A stretch of 64,000 bases of DNA from Rhodocyclaceae bacterium (GTDB lineage Bacteria > Pseudomonadota > Gammaproteobacteria > Burkholderiales > Rhodocyclaceae), in contig JALNXH010000010.1 of assembly GCA_023230455.1 (NCBI GenBank), forward strand, positions 51,922 to 115,921, read 5' to 3'. Both the position numbers and the translations under genes were made by a program. Shown one piece after another: positions 34,240 through 41,884 of the stretch. Position 1 is the stretch's first letter; each line of letters opens with the position of its first letter. The notes beneath the pieces were generated by a model. It did no database searches, had not been told where the DNA came from, and worked only from the letters and a program-made list of their open reading frames with translations.

Positions 34240-35218
34240 CGGTGCCGTTCCGGGCATAGCGCGCAGCGCACTGTTTGAAGCGGCGCACGCTGAACAGCAC
34301 CGCATGGGGATGATCGTCGAGTCCCAGTTCGGCGGCATGGCGTGCGCGCAGCGCTTCGACTTCGGCGCGCTGCTTGCCGTGGATCATGCCGTACAGGTTG
34401 TACGGCCAGTGCGGCAGTGCGCGCTCGCGCTGATAGCAGAGCGTGACGCCGGGCAGGGCGGCGAGGCGGCGGCCGAGGTCATCCACCCGGTCCTGCGGTA
34501 GATCCCAGACGCACATTGCGTTGGCGGTGAAGCCGAGTTCGTGGTGCCGCACGACGATGCCGAAGCGCTTCAGCGTGCCGTTCCGCAGCCAGTTTTCGAT
34601 CAGTTCGATGGCTAGGTGCTCGCTGATGTCGATGTGCTCGCCGAGCGCCTTGAACGGTTGCGCGACGAGCGGCAGGCCATTTTCCAGCGCGGCCATCAGA
34701 CGATGCTCGATGTCGCCGAGCGCGCAGGGTGGCGAACCCGGGGCGGCCACCCGATACTTTGCGCCGCCGTTGAGGTCGAAGCCGAGGTCGATGTAGTACT
34801 CCTCACGCAACGGCAGGCTCAGCAGCGGCAGCGCACAGTCGCGGCCGATCTCGGTGAGAGCCCGCTCCCGGTTCTGTACGCTGGCGGCGGCGACGACGAA
34901 CCAGAGGTTCCAATCGCCTTCGCGCTGGTAGTTGTGGTTCACTTCCGGCTGCGCGTTGATCCGCGCCGCGATTTGCTCGATCCGTTCCACCGGCACTTGC
35001 ATCGCGGCCAGTGTGCTGGCGCCTATGCGGCGCGGTGCCACTATCCCGCCGATGCGACCGATACGGCCGCAGGCCAGACCGTCGCGACAGGCAGCGAGCA
35101 CCGCGTCCTCGGCGAGCCCGAGCTGGCGGCCGATCTCGGCGAACGGGCGAGGGAGCAACGGAAAGTCCCGCTGGTAGTCGTTGAGCAGGCGCAGGGCGGC
35201 GGGAGCGCGATCGTTCAT
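34232..35218 (-). CDS. nirDL: Fused siroheme decarboxylase NirD-NirL
   Basis: Two Lrp/AsnC-like units lie in one 328-residue chain. Unit 1 (residues ~1-150) has NDYQRDFPLLPRPFAEIGRQLGLAEDAV and NHNYQREGDWNLWFVVAAAS; unit 2 (~165-328) has ENGLPLVAQPFKALGEHIDISEH and LCYQRERALPHWPYNLYGMIHGK. Unit 1 resembles NirD/NirG, unit 2 NirL/NirH. The natural NirDL fusion is known in Paracoccus and many betaproteobacteria. ATG 35218 is 1 base after the nirF stop. Confidence 0.93.
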   Translation of the reverse strand: MNDRAPAALRLLNDYQRDFPLLPRPFAEIGRQLGLAEDAVLAACRDGLACGRIGRIGGIVAPRRIGASTLAAMQVPVERIEQIAARINAQPEVNHNYQREGDWNLWFVVAAASVQNRERALTEIGRDCALPLLSLPLREEYYIDLGFDLNGGAKYRVAAPGSPPCALGDIEHRLMAALENGLPLVAQPFKALGEHIDISEHLAIELIENWLRNGTLKRFGIVVRHHELGFTANAMCVWDLPQDRVDDLGRRLAALPGVTLCYQRERALPHWPYNLYGMIHGKQRAEVEALRARHAAELGLDDHPHAVLFSVRRFKQCAARYARNGTDD

Positions 35219-35219
35219 T

Positions 35220-36395
35220 TCAAAAGCCGATCCGCGCCGCACGGGCGGAGAAAAAGACGCCGCTCGGGCTGTCGACGCCGAGCGTCTTCAGCGGCGCGTG
35301 GCGGGCCGTGTCGTAGACCGTCACCGTGTTGTCGTCGCGGGAGGAAATCCAGATCGCCTCGCCGCGTGGGGTAAATTCCATGTGCAGCACGGCCTTGCCC
35401 GGTTGCAGCGTTTCGACGACGGTGTCGCTGAGCGTGTCGATCACCTGTACCCAGCTGTTGTCAGGGAAGGCGAAGTTGACCCACACCTCGCGTCCGTCCG
35501 GCCGTGCCATGACGAACACCGGCTGGCTTTTTACCGCAATGCGGCCGACTTCCTGCCAGCTGCGCGTATCCACCACCAGCACCTCGTGGTGGCCGATGGC
35601 GGGCAAATAGGCGCGGTTGCCGGCGATCGACCAGCCGCGCAAATGCGGCATTTTGTACACCGGCAGCGGCGTTTCGCCTTTGCCGTAGCCGGCGAGTATC
35701 TTGCGCACGCCGAGTTGCGGCTGCCAAGTGTCGAGCAGGGCCAGGCCGTCTTCGCCGAACAGGCCGGCGATGTAGTAGCGGCCGTCCGGCGTCACCAGCC
35801 CGTCGTAGGGTTGTTTACCGGCCGGGTAGACGGCGGTCTTGGGCTGTGCCGGGTCGGAAAGATCGGTGACGCGAATCTCGCCGGCATCGAACAGCGCGTA
35901 GGCGAAGCGCTGGCCGGGCAGGTCGGCGAGGCCGACCACTTTCGAGCGCTTGCCCTCACTGCCGTAGCTCGCCGGTACGTCGGCCACCTGTTCCAGCGTT
36001 TCGGCGTCGAAGGCCTTGATGCCGCCGGGCTCGTAATTCTGCGCCACCACCAGCCGGCCGTCCTGCGAGATGGCGCCGCCGATGGCATTGCCGGCCTGGA
36101 GGATGCGTTTGACCAAGGTGCCGGCGAGCAGATCGATTTTCGACAGCCCGCCGTCGCGGCCGAAGACGTAGGCATAGCGCTGGTCGCGCGAAAACACTGC
36201 CGAGGCGTGGGAGAGGTCGCCGAGGCCGGTAACGCGGCCGATCTCGAGCTGCCGGGTGGTATCCACGATACGCACGCTGCCGCTGCCGCGCTCGATCACT
36301 AGGCCGAGATCGCCGCTGCCGCGCAAGGGCGGGGTGGCGCCGACGGCCAAGGTGAAGAGCATCATGCAGAGGAGGGCCAGCATGCGATGAGCCAT
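35220..36395 (-). CDS. nirF: Heme d1 biosynthesis protein NirF
   Basis: NirF is a d1-type beta-propeller protein needed late in heme d1 formation. ATG 36395 (1 base after the nirC stop) gives 391 residues with a Sec signal peptide (MAHRMLALLCMMLFTLAVGA); there is no lipoprotein Cys at the cleavage site. Propeller blades are recognisable from NirS-like motifs: ASAVFSRDQRYAYVFGRDGGLSKIDLL, VVAQNYEPGGIKAFD and WISSRDDNTVTVYDT. It lacks a c-heme motif, unlike NirS and NirN. Confidence 0.94.
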   Translation of the reverse strand: MAHRMLALLCMMLFTLAVGATPPLRGSGDLGLVIERGSGSVRIVDTTRQLEIGRVTGLGDLSHASAVFSRDQRYAYVFGRDGGLSKIDLLAGTLVKRILQAGNAIGGAISQDGRLVVAQNYEPGGIKAFDAETLEQVADVPASYGSEGKRSKVVGLADLPGQRFAYALFDAGEIRVTDLSDPAQPKTAVYPAGKQPYDGLVTPDGRYYIAGLFGEDGLALLDTWQPQLGVRKILAGYGKGETPLPVYKMPHLRGWSIAGNRAYLPAIGHHEVLVVDTRSWQEVGRIAVKSQPVFVMARPDGREVWVNFAFPDNSWVQVIDTLSDTVVETLQPGKAVLHMEFTPRGEAIWISSRDDNTVTVYDTARHAPLKTLGVDSPSGVFFSARAARIGF

Positions 36396-36396
36396 C

Positions 36397-36729
36397 TCAG
36401 TGAGCCTCTTGCGGGAATCCGGCGAGGAGCTTTGCGACGATCCAGCGGGCGTCGGTTTCGTCCAGAATGCCGCGGAAGGGCGGCATCGGGGTTCCCGTAC
36501 GGCCATGCAGGATAGCGACAAAGAGGGCTTCTGGCGGCCGGTCGCGCAAGGCGGCTGGGGTCAGCGCGGGGCCGAGCCCTCCCTGCAAGGTCAGCCCGTG
36601 GCAGGATCCGCAATCCTGGCGCACAAGGCGGATGAGTTCGGCGGGCCGGTCGGCCCGGGCGTCGGCGATGGCGATGCCGAATATGGCCAATCCGGCGACG
36701 CAGGGGCGAATGACCTTATTCGGATACAA
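36397..36729 (-). CDS. nirC: Cytochrome c55x NirC
   Basis: NirC is a small periplasmic c-type cytochrome that shuttles electrons to or from the nitrite reductase or the d1-modifying proteins. The 110-residue product has a signal peptide (to about ADARA) and a single heme motif CGSCH at residues 40-44; the likely distal Met is in RTGTPMPPFRG. Its start overlaps the end of the cupredoxin gene by 14 bases. Confidence 0.93.
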   Translation of the reverse strand: MYPNKVIRPCVAGLAIFGIAIADARADRPAELIRLVRQDCGSCHGLTLQGGLGPALTPAALRDRPPEALFVAILHGRTGTPMPPFRGILDETDARWIVAKLLAGFPQEAH

Positions 36730-37081
36730 CGATGCTTCCTTTCATTTCCGGGTGGGGGCCGCAGGTGTAGGGATAGGTTCCGGCTTGGGTGAAGGTTCGC
36801 TGCCAGCGCTCGCCGGGAAACAGACGCTCTGATTCCAATCCTCCTTCCACAGGAAACAGGACGCTATGGCTGGTGCGCTTTTCCCGATTCGTCCAGCGAA
36901 CCGTACCGCCGATTCGAAGCGCTATTTCATTCGGGCGAAAGCTGTAATTCTCGATGCTGACGTCGACGACAGGTTCCGTTTCCCCGGCCACGTCACCGCG
37001 GGCGGGCGGCATGCCGGTCAGAGCGGCGGAACAGAGCAGGGGCAACCACATTCCTGCGCTCCGGTGCGGCCCTGTGCTCAT
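36716..37081 (-). CDS. Periplasmic cupredoxin (plastocyanin-like)
   Basis: This is a 121-residue precursor of a type 1 copper protein. After a signal peptide (about residues 1-30) comes the cupredoxin fold: VSIENYSFRPNEIALRIGGTVRWTN, then copper ligands His72 (TSHSV), Cys107, His110 and Met113 in YTCGPHPEM. ATG 37081 has GGGAAAGG just ahead; ATG 37051 is an alternative. It lies inside the nir operon between the c552-like gene (12 bases upstream) and nirC (overlapping). By context I infer an electron donor to NirS or a partner in cofactor maturation; the name is not assigned. Confidence 0.85.
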   Translation of the reverse strand: MSTGPHRSAGMWLPLLCSAALTGMPPARGDVAGETEPVVDVSIENYSFRPNEIALRIGGTVRWTNREKRTSHSVLFPVEGGLESERLFPGERWQRTFTQAGTYPYTCGPHPEMKGSIVVSE

Positions 37082-37093
37082 CGCCTTTCCCGC

Positions 37094-37933
37094 TTAGAAC
37101 CTTATGGCCTTTACATCGCCCTCGCTGCCGATACCCAGCTTGTAGCCGAAAGAAACGTGATGGAACCGTCCTGTGGCGTGGTCGGCGTGAATCGCGATTC
37201 CGAACGGAATCGCCTTCCCTTCCCCCATCGCCACGCCGCCGGCGAGCTTGCGGGTGAACGTGACGGTATAGGTGTCGCCGGACTTGCTGCCTTCGGCCCT
37301 GGCGTCAGCCTTGCCGCCGTCCATCGCGCGCTTGTCGGTCACCGTGCCATCGGCGGCTTTTGCGCCTTTTGCACTTTTCCATTGCATCAGATCGTAGGCG
37401 CCATCCTTTACGTATTTGAGTTTTTTGTCGTCTGCGCCCGGCATGGTCCGGGCATCCTGATGGCAGGTTGCCCAACAACCGACCAGATCGCCCTGCGGCA
37501 CCTTGTCGTTGGCGAACATCACATTGGCTTTGACCTCGTTTTCCTTGTCGGCGGGGTCGGCGCCACCGTCCGGCGACTTGAATGTGAGGCGGAGATACAA
37601 GCTGGTCGCGTCGTAAGCCGCCTGCACCCCAACCGGGAAACTGAGGGTCTTGGGTGCGCCCTTGGGTTCGAGTTCCTTGCCCGCCAGCCGTTTGAAATCC
37701 AGAGAAAGCTTGCCTTTTTCATCATGGCAGCCGGCGCAGGTTTCACCTTTCTTTATGGCGGTCGACCCGCTGTGCTCGGCTTTCTTGGTCGCCCACTCGA
37801 TCGGGGTGACGCCGGGGTGGAACAGCAGGATGTCCTTTTTCGGCACTTTGCTCCAGTCCGGGGCGGCGATGGCCGCCGATGCGGAGGCAAGCAAGGTGCT
37901 GATTACTGCCAGAGAGATGAAGTTCTTGTTCAT
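37094..37933 (-). CDS. Periplasmic c552-like cytochrome (ethylbenzene-dehydrogenase-type heme domain)
   Basis: ATG 37933 begins a signal peptide (MNKNFISLAVISTLLASASAAIAA); 279 residues. A c-heme motif CAGCH is at residues 66-70, and a second heme-like motif of unusual spacing, C153-WAT-C157-H158 (CX3CH), lies later. Segments PVGVQAAYDATSLYLRLTFKSPD and TYTVTFTRKLAGGVAMGEGKAIPFGIAIHADHATGRFHHVSF resemble the cytochrome c-552/DMSO-reductase-like heme-binding domain (EB_dh family). It sits between nirT and the cupredoxin gene, so it should be expressed with nirS. Its precise role is not known to me. Confidence 0.8.
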   Translation of the reverse strand: MNKNFISLAVISTLLASASAAIAAPDWSKVPKKDILLFHPGVTPIEWATKKAEHSGSTAIKKGETCAGCHDEKGKLSLDFKRLAGKELEPKGAPKTLSFPVGVQAAYDATSLYLRLTFKSPDGGADPADKENEVKANVMFANDKVPQGDLVGCWATCHQDARTMPGADDKKLKYVKDGAYDLMQWKSAKGAKAADGTVTDKRAMDGGKADARAEGSKSGDTYTVTFTRKLAGGVAMGEGKAIPFGIAIHADHATGRFHHVSFGYKLGIGSEGDVKAIRF

Positions 37934-37980
37934 GGTGCAATCTCCATTTGCGTGAATTGACGTGCCTGCGCCGCCGTCGG

Positions 37981-38571
37981 TTACTCGTCTTCCTCTTCCT
38001 TCATGCCCTTCGGCTTGTGGTGGGCGATCCCCTTGTGACAGTCGATACAGGTCTGTTTGTCGTCTTGGGCGATTTTGTGCATCTTGGAGGCGCGGGTCTT
38101 CTGCTTCTCGATATCCATGCCTTCGAAGCTGTGGCAGTTGCGGCACTCGCGCGAGTCGGAGGCTTTCATGCGGGCCCATTCATGCTCGGCCAGCTCCAGA
38201 CGCCGGGCTTCGAATTTCTCCGGCGTGTCGATCGTTCCCACGATCTTTCCATAAATTTCCTGGCTGGCCTGGATTTTCCGCGCCATCTTGTGCACCCAGT
38301 CCTTGGGCACATGGCAGTCGGAGCAGATGGCCCGCACGCCGGTGCGGTTCGAGTAGTGGATGGTCTGCTTGTACTCCTGATAGACGTTGTCCCGCATCTC
38401 GTGACAGGAGATGCAGAACTCAAGCGTATTTGTGGCTTCCATGGCCGTGTTGAAACTGCCCCAGAAAACGATGCCGGAGACGAAGCCGACGGCCAGCAGG
38501 GTTAGTAGCGAGTATTTCGCGCTGGGTTTCCTGAGACGGGCCCAGATGCCGTTGTTGTTGCTGGAACTCAT
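37981..38571 (-). CDS. nirT: NapC/NirT family tetraheme cytochrome c
   Basis: NirT-type proteins pass electrons from membrane quinol to periplasmic reductases. The 196-residue product has one N-terminal membrane helix (SLLTLLAVGFVSGIVFWGSF) and four c-heme motifs: CISCH, CSDCH, CRNCH and CIDCH, plus the family context TLEFCISCHEMRDNVYQEYKQTIHYSNRTGVRAICSDCHVPKDW. It ends in an acidic tail. It follows nirS after an 83-base gap containing a hairpin. Confidence 0.95.
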   Translation of the reverse strand: MSSSNNNGIWARLRKPSAKYSLLTLLAVGFVSGIVFWGSFNTAMEATNTLEFCISCHEMRDNVYQEYKQTIHYSNRTGVRAICSDCHVPKDWVHKMARKIQASQEIYGKIVGTIDTPEKFEARRLELAEHEWARMKASDSRECRNCHSFEGMDIEKQKTRASKMHKIAQDDKQTCIDCHKGIAHHKPKGMKEEEDE

Positions 38572-38607
38572 GAGGAGCGCTCTCTTCGCATCGAATCAGG
38601 TCTTGAA

Positions 38608-38634
38608 GGGCAAGGAAGCGATTGCTCCTTGCCC
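38608..38634 (-). other. Stem-loop between nirS and nirT
   Basis: Nine perfect pairs (GGGCAAGGA, 38608-38616, with 38626-38634) enclose 9 bases. Only two T residues follow on the minus strand. It is more likely an mRNA-stability or partial-termination element that lets nirS exceed the downstream genes than a full terminator. Confidence 0.55.
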
Positions 38635-38654
38635 CGGGGCATCGACTCCGACGG

Positions 38655-40364
38655 TCAATAGATGTCGTGCTGGGTGTTGTAGACGTTGAACTTGCCGGTC
38701 GGCGTGATCATCTTCGGGTCGGTGATGACCTTCTTGACCTTCAAGGTGGCATCGTCATACACCACGATGGCCGACTGGTCCGTCTTGCCGCCCCACAGCG
38801 AGATCCAGACTTCCGTGCCGTCGGCGCTGTACTCGGGGTGCACCGCCCGCTTGGTCGCCTTGGTTTCCGGCAGCCCGGAATCTTTGGCGACATTCAGCGT
38901 CGCTTTCGGTTTCGACAGGTCGGACATGTCCCAGACCGCGACGGATTCGGCAAGCTCCTTCTCGGGGTTCTGCGGCGAATCGGCCCACAGGTGCTTGGAC
39001 TTCGGATGGGTCTTGACGAACAGGTTGCCCGGCACATGCTTCACCTCCTGGACGACTTTCCAGTTGAACTCCTTGTACTTGGCGTTCTTCTTGTCGTCGG
39101 ACGCGGTCGAGATCAGCGTCACCACGTCGGCACCGAGGTGGCCGGTGGCCCAGACGGGACCAAACTTGGGATGGACGAAATTCGCGCCCCGTCCCGGGTG
39201 GGGAATCTTGGCCACATCGATCAGAGCGGCCAGCTTGCCAAGCTTGGTATCCACCGCGGCGATCTTGTTGGAGGCGTTGGCCGCCACCAGGAAGTAGCGC
39301 TTCGAGGCATCCCAGCCGCCGTCATGCAGGAATTTGGCCGACTCGATGGTGGTCGTCTTCAGGTTCTTGATGTCGCTGTAATCGACCAGCAGGATCTGGC
39401 CGGTTTCTTTGATGTTGACCACCCATTCCGGCTTGATTTCGGACGACACGATGGAGGCCACGCGCGGTTCCGGATGGTATTCGCCATCGACCGTCATGCC
39501 GCGGGTGCTGACGACCTTGAGCGGCTTCAGCGTGTCGCCGTCCATGATCACGTACTGGGGCGGCCAGTAGGAGCCGGCGATCGCGTACTTGTCGTCGTAG
39601 CCCTTGAACTTGGACGTATCGACCGAGCGCGCATCGAAGCCGATCTTCAATTCGGCAACGACGGACGGTTTTTCCATCCACAGATCGATCAGCGACAGGC
39701 GGCCGTCGCGACCGATTACATAAACATAGCGGCCGGACTTGGACAGGCGCGAGATATGCACTGCGTAGCCGGTCTTGACGATGCTGCGGATTTCCTTGGT
39801 GTCGCCGTCGATCAGCGCCACTTCGCCGGTGTCGCGCAAGGTGACGGAGAACATGTTCTTCAGGTTGAACTTGTTCATCTGCCTGGTCGGGCGATCCTTG
39901 ACCGGAACAATCACCTTCCAGGAATCCACGGTGTCCTTGAAGCTGTATTCCGGCGGCGTTTCGGGTTTGTTCTGGATGTATTTCGCCATCAGCGACAACT
40001 CATCCTTGGTCAGGATGTCGTCGAAATTCACCATGCCGCCGTCGGTGCCGTAGCCGATGATCTTTTCCAGGCGCTGCTGACCGAGTTTGAGCGTGCCGCC
40101 TTCGATGACGTTGCCGCTCTTGTCTTTCTTGCTCCAGTGCGGCTCCAGGTTCTTGCCCGTGGCGCCCTTGCGCAGGACGCCGTGACAGCCGGCACAGCGC
40201 TCGAAGTAGATGCGGCGCGCCTTTTCGGTTTCGTCCTTGGTCAGTTCCGGCGCCGCCGCGGCTGCCTCTACGGCCTGCTGGGCATGGGCGTTGGTTACGA
40301 AAAGGCTACCGACTGCCAGCGGAAGCAGGGCGAGTGTGCCTGTGATCCAATATTTCGTTTTCAT
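38655..40364 (-). CDS. nirS: Cytochrome cd1 nitrite reductase NirS
   Basis: NirS reduces nitrite to nitric oxide in the periplasm. ATG 40364 begins a signal peptide (MKTKYWITGTLALLPLAVGSLFVTNAHAQ) and has GGGAGAAG ahead; 569 residues. The c-heme motif CAGCH is at residues 57-61. In the d1 propeller, the proximal His (TGYAVHIS) and both active-site His blocks (DGEYHPEPRVA and AKFLHDGGWDA) are present, as is the ending TPTGKFNVYNTQHDIY. Two FNR/DNR-type boxes lie upstream. It heads the nirS-T-x-x-C-F-DL-G-H-J-N run. Confidence 0.98.
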   Translation of the reverse strand: MKTKYWITGTLALLPLAVGSLFVTNAHAQQAVEAAAAAPELTKDETEKARRIYFERCAGCHGVLRKGATGKNLEPHWSKKDKSGNVIEGGTLKLGQQRLEKIIGYGTDGGMVNFDDILTKDELSLMAKYIQNKPETPPEYSFKDTVDSWKVIVPVKDRPTRQMNKFNLKNMFSVTLRDTGEVALIDGDTKEIRSIVKTGYAVHISRLSKSGRYVYVIGRDGRLSLIDLWMEKPSVVAELKIGFDARSVDTSKFKGYDDKYAIAGSYWPPQYVIMDGDTLKPLKVVSTRGMTVDGEYHPEPRVASIVSSEIKPEWVVNIKETGQILLVDYSDIKNLKTTTIESAKFLHDGGWDASKRYFLVAANASNKIAAVDTKLGKLAALIDVAKIPHPGRGANFVHPKFGPVWATGHLGADVVTLISTASDDKKNAKYKEFNWKVVQEVKHVPGNLFVKTHPKSKHLWADSPQNPEKELAESVAVWDMSDLSKPKATLNVAKDSGLPETKATKRAVHPEYSADGTEVWISLWGGKTDQSAIVVYDDATLKVKKVITDPKMITPTGKFNVYNTQHDIY

Positions 40365-40458
40365 GCGCTTCTCCCTCAAAGTGGCGCCGCCGAAATCACC
40401 CCGGCAGCTGGATGGACTTCTTGCACCGGGAGTCTCCTTGCTAGCGAAGTGGACTTCC

Positions 40459-40472
40459 TTGATTCCAGTCAA
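40459..40472. promoter_or_regulatory. FNR/DNR-type box upstream of nirS
   Basis: TTGATTCCAGTCAA matches TTGAT-N4-ATCAA with one mismatch. Its centre is about 100 bases ahead of the nirS ATG; no good -10 is found at the class II spacing, so the exact promoter is unsettled. Confidence 0.65.
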
Positions 40473-40506
40473 GCTATCCCTGAACGTGCGCTGCCTTCCT
40501 GATTTC

Positions 40507-40520
40507 TTGAATTGGATCAA
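40507..40520. promoter_or_regulatory. FNR/DNR-type box upstream of nirE
   Basis: TTGAATTGGATCAA matches TTGAT-N4-ATCAA with one mismatch. On the plus strand a TACAGA hexamer follows after 20 bases (40541-40546), which would place the transcript start almost at the nirE ATG (40556). Confidence 0.65.
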
Positions 40521-40555
40521 TTTTTTGCTTTGCCTGGGCGTACAGAATCGGGACC

Positions 40556-41374
40556 ATGGAGATTGATCGCAACTGCGTGTATCTGATCGGCGCCGGACCC
40601 GGCGACCCCGATCTGCTGACGCTCAAGGCCGCCCGCATCATTGCCGCAGCGGACGTGGTTGTGTATGACCATCTGGTAGGGCAAGGCGTGCTGGCATTGA
40701 TTCCGGCACACAGCGAACGCATCGATGTGGGGAAGGAAGCCGGCCATCACCCCGTGCCCCAGGAACGGATCAGCCGGATTCTGGTGGGCTTGGGCAGGAA
40801 AGGGGGCACCGTGGTCCGGCTCAAGGGCGGTGATCCTTATATCTTCGGTCGGGGCGGCGAAGAGGCCGCGGCGCTGGCGCGAGCGGGCATCGGCTTCCAA
40901 GTCGTACCGGGCATTACGGCGGCCTCGGGGATGGCGGCTTATGCCGGTATTCCGCTCACCCATCGCGACTACGCGCAATCCTGCCTTTTCGTCACGGGCC
41001 ATCTCAAGGACGGGCATCTCGATCTGGATTGGGCCGCTCTGTCCCGACCGCGACAGACGGTGGTGATTTACATGGGGATAAGCGGCATCGATGAAATTTG
41101 TCGACGGCTGATGGCCTACGGCCTGCCCGGCGGCACGCCGGCGGCGGTGGTGCGCAACGCCACCCTCTGCGATCAGCAGGTCGTGACGGCGGATGTTTCA
41201 CGTTTGGCATCCGCCTGCCATGGTGCCGGTATCCGGCCTCCTGCCTTGATCGTGATCGGCGCCGTGGTATCGTTAGCGCCGCAACTGGATTGGTTTTCCA
41301 TTGCGGGCAGCCATTGCCTGCCTGGCCGAAACGGGCCAGGGCCGGGAATTCTTGACTGCCATCAAGGTGTTTGA
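40556..41374 (+). CDS. nirE: Uroporphyrinogen-III C-methyltransferase NirE
   Basis: NirE methylates uroporphyrinogen III twice with SAM to give precorrin-2, the entry to siroheme and heme d1. The 272-residue product has the SUMT motifs VYLIGAGPGDPDLLTLKAARII, GKEAGHHPVPQ, VVRLKGGDPYIFGRGGEE and VPGITAASGMAAYAGIPLTHRD. Placement opposite nirS and ahead of norCB, with a denitrification-type control box, favours nirE over a general cobA. No cysG-like oxidase or chelatase gene is in this window. Confidence 0.92.
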   Translation: MEIDRNCVYLIGAGPGDPDLLTLKAARIIAAADVVVYDHLVGQGVLALIPAHSERIDVGKEAGHHPVPQERISRILVGLGRKGGTVVRLKGGDPYIFGRGGEEAAALARAGIGFQVVPGITAASGMAAYAGIPLTHRDYAQSCLFVTGHLKDGHLDLDWAALSRPRQTVVIYMGISGIDEICRRLMAYGLPGGTPAAVVRNATLCDQQVVTADVSRLASACHGAGIRPPALIVIGAVVSLAPQLDWFSIAGSHCLPGRNGPGPGILDCHQGV

Positions 41375-41393
41375 TCTTCTCACTGCCTACATT
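41352..41393 (+). promoter_or_regulatory. FNR/DNR-type promoter of norCB
   Basis: TTGACTGCCATCAA (41352-41365, one mismatch to the FNR box) is followed after exactly 22 bases by TACATT (41388-41393), the spacing of class II FNR-family promoters with the box centred at -41.5. It begins inside the 3' end of nirE. Confidence 0.7.
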
Positions 41394-41445
41394 AGCAACA
41401 TGCCGTTTGTATTCGCGAACGGCAACCATTCGCGAAGGGGAAAGC

Positions 41446-41874
41446 ATGAGTTCAGCATTTTCGACCTCGACGGCGCGGAACATATTTTTCGGGGGAACGG
41501 TTTTTTTCTTCCTGATGTTCCTGGCGCTGACATTCGACACGCAGCAGCAGTTGCCGCAGCGCGACCAGCGGGCACAATTGTCCAATCCGCAGATCGCCGC
41601 CGGCAAAAAGCTGTGGGAAGTCAATAACTGCATCGGCTGCCATACGCTGATGGGTGAGGGCGCCTACTTTGCTCCCGAACTGGGAAATGTGTACAAGCGC
41701 CGCGGGCCGGAGTTCATCAAGGCCTGGATCCAGGCCCAGCCGACCGGTGCGCCGGGTCGCCGGCAGATGCCGCAATTCAATCTGAGCGACAAGGACATCG
41801 ACGATCTCGTCGCGTTCCTGAAGTACGCCTCGGAAATCAATACGGCTAACTGGCCGCCCAACATCGAGGGCTGA
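41446..41874 (+). CDS. norC: Nitric oxide reductase subunit C (NorC)
   Basis: NorC is the membrane-anchored c-type cytochrome of cytochrome c-dependent NO reductase. ATG 41446 with AAGGGG ahead gives 142 residues. There is one membrane helix (IFFGGTVFFFLMFLALTFDT), a heme motif CIGCH at residues 62-66 in the family context WEVNNCIGCHTLMGEGAYFAPELGNVYKRRG, and an axial Met in GRRQMPQFNLS. norB follows after 10 bases. Confidence 0.97.
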   Translation: MSSAFSTSTARNIFFGGTVFFFLMFLALTFDTQQQLPQRDQRAQLSNPQIAAGKKLWEVNNCIGCHTLMGEGAYFAPELGNVYKRRGPEFIKAWIQAQPTGAPGRRQMPQFNLSDKDIDDLVAFLKYASEINTANWPPNIEG

Positions 41875-41884
41875 GGAGAAAAAC

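Noticed and set aside
38622..40502. Plus-strand open frame (626 codons) opposite nirS
   Set aside because: It is longer than nirS but is its antisense frame; nirS has all cofactor ligands and a signal peptide.
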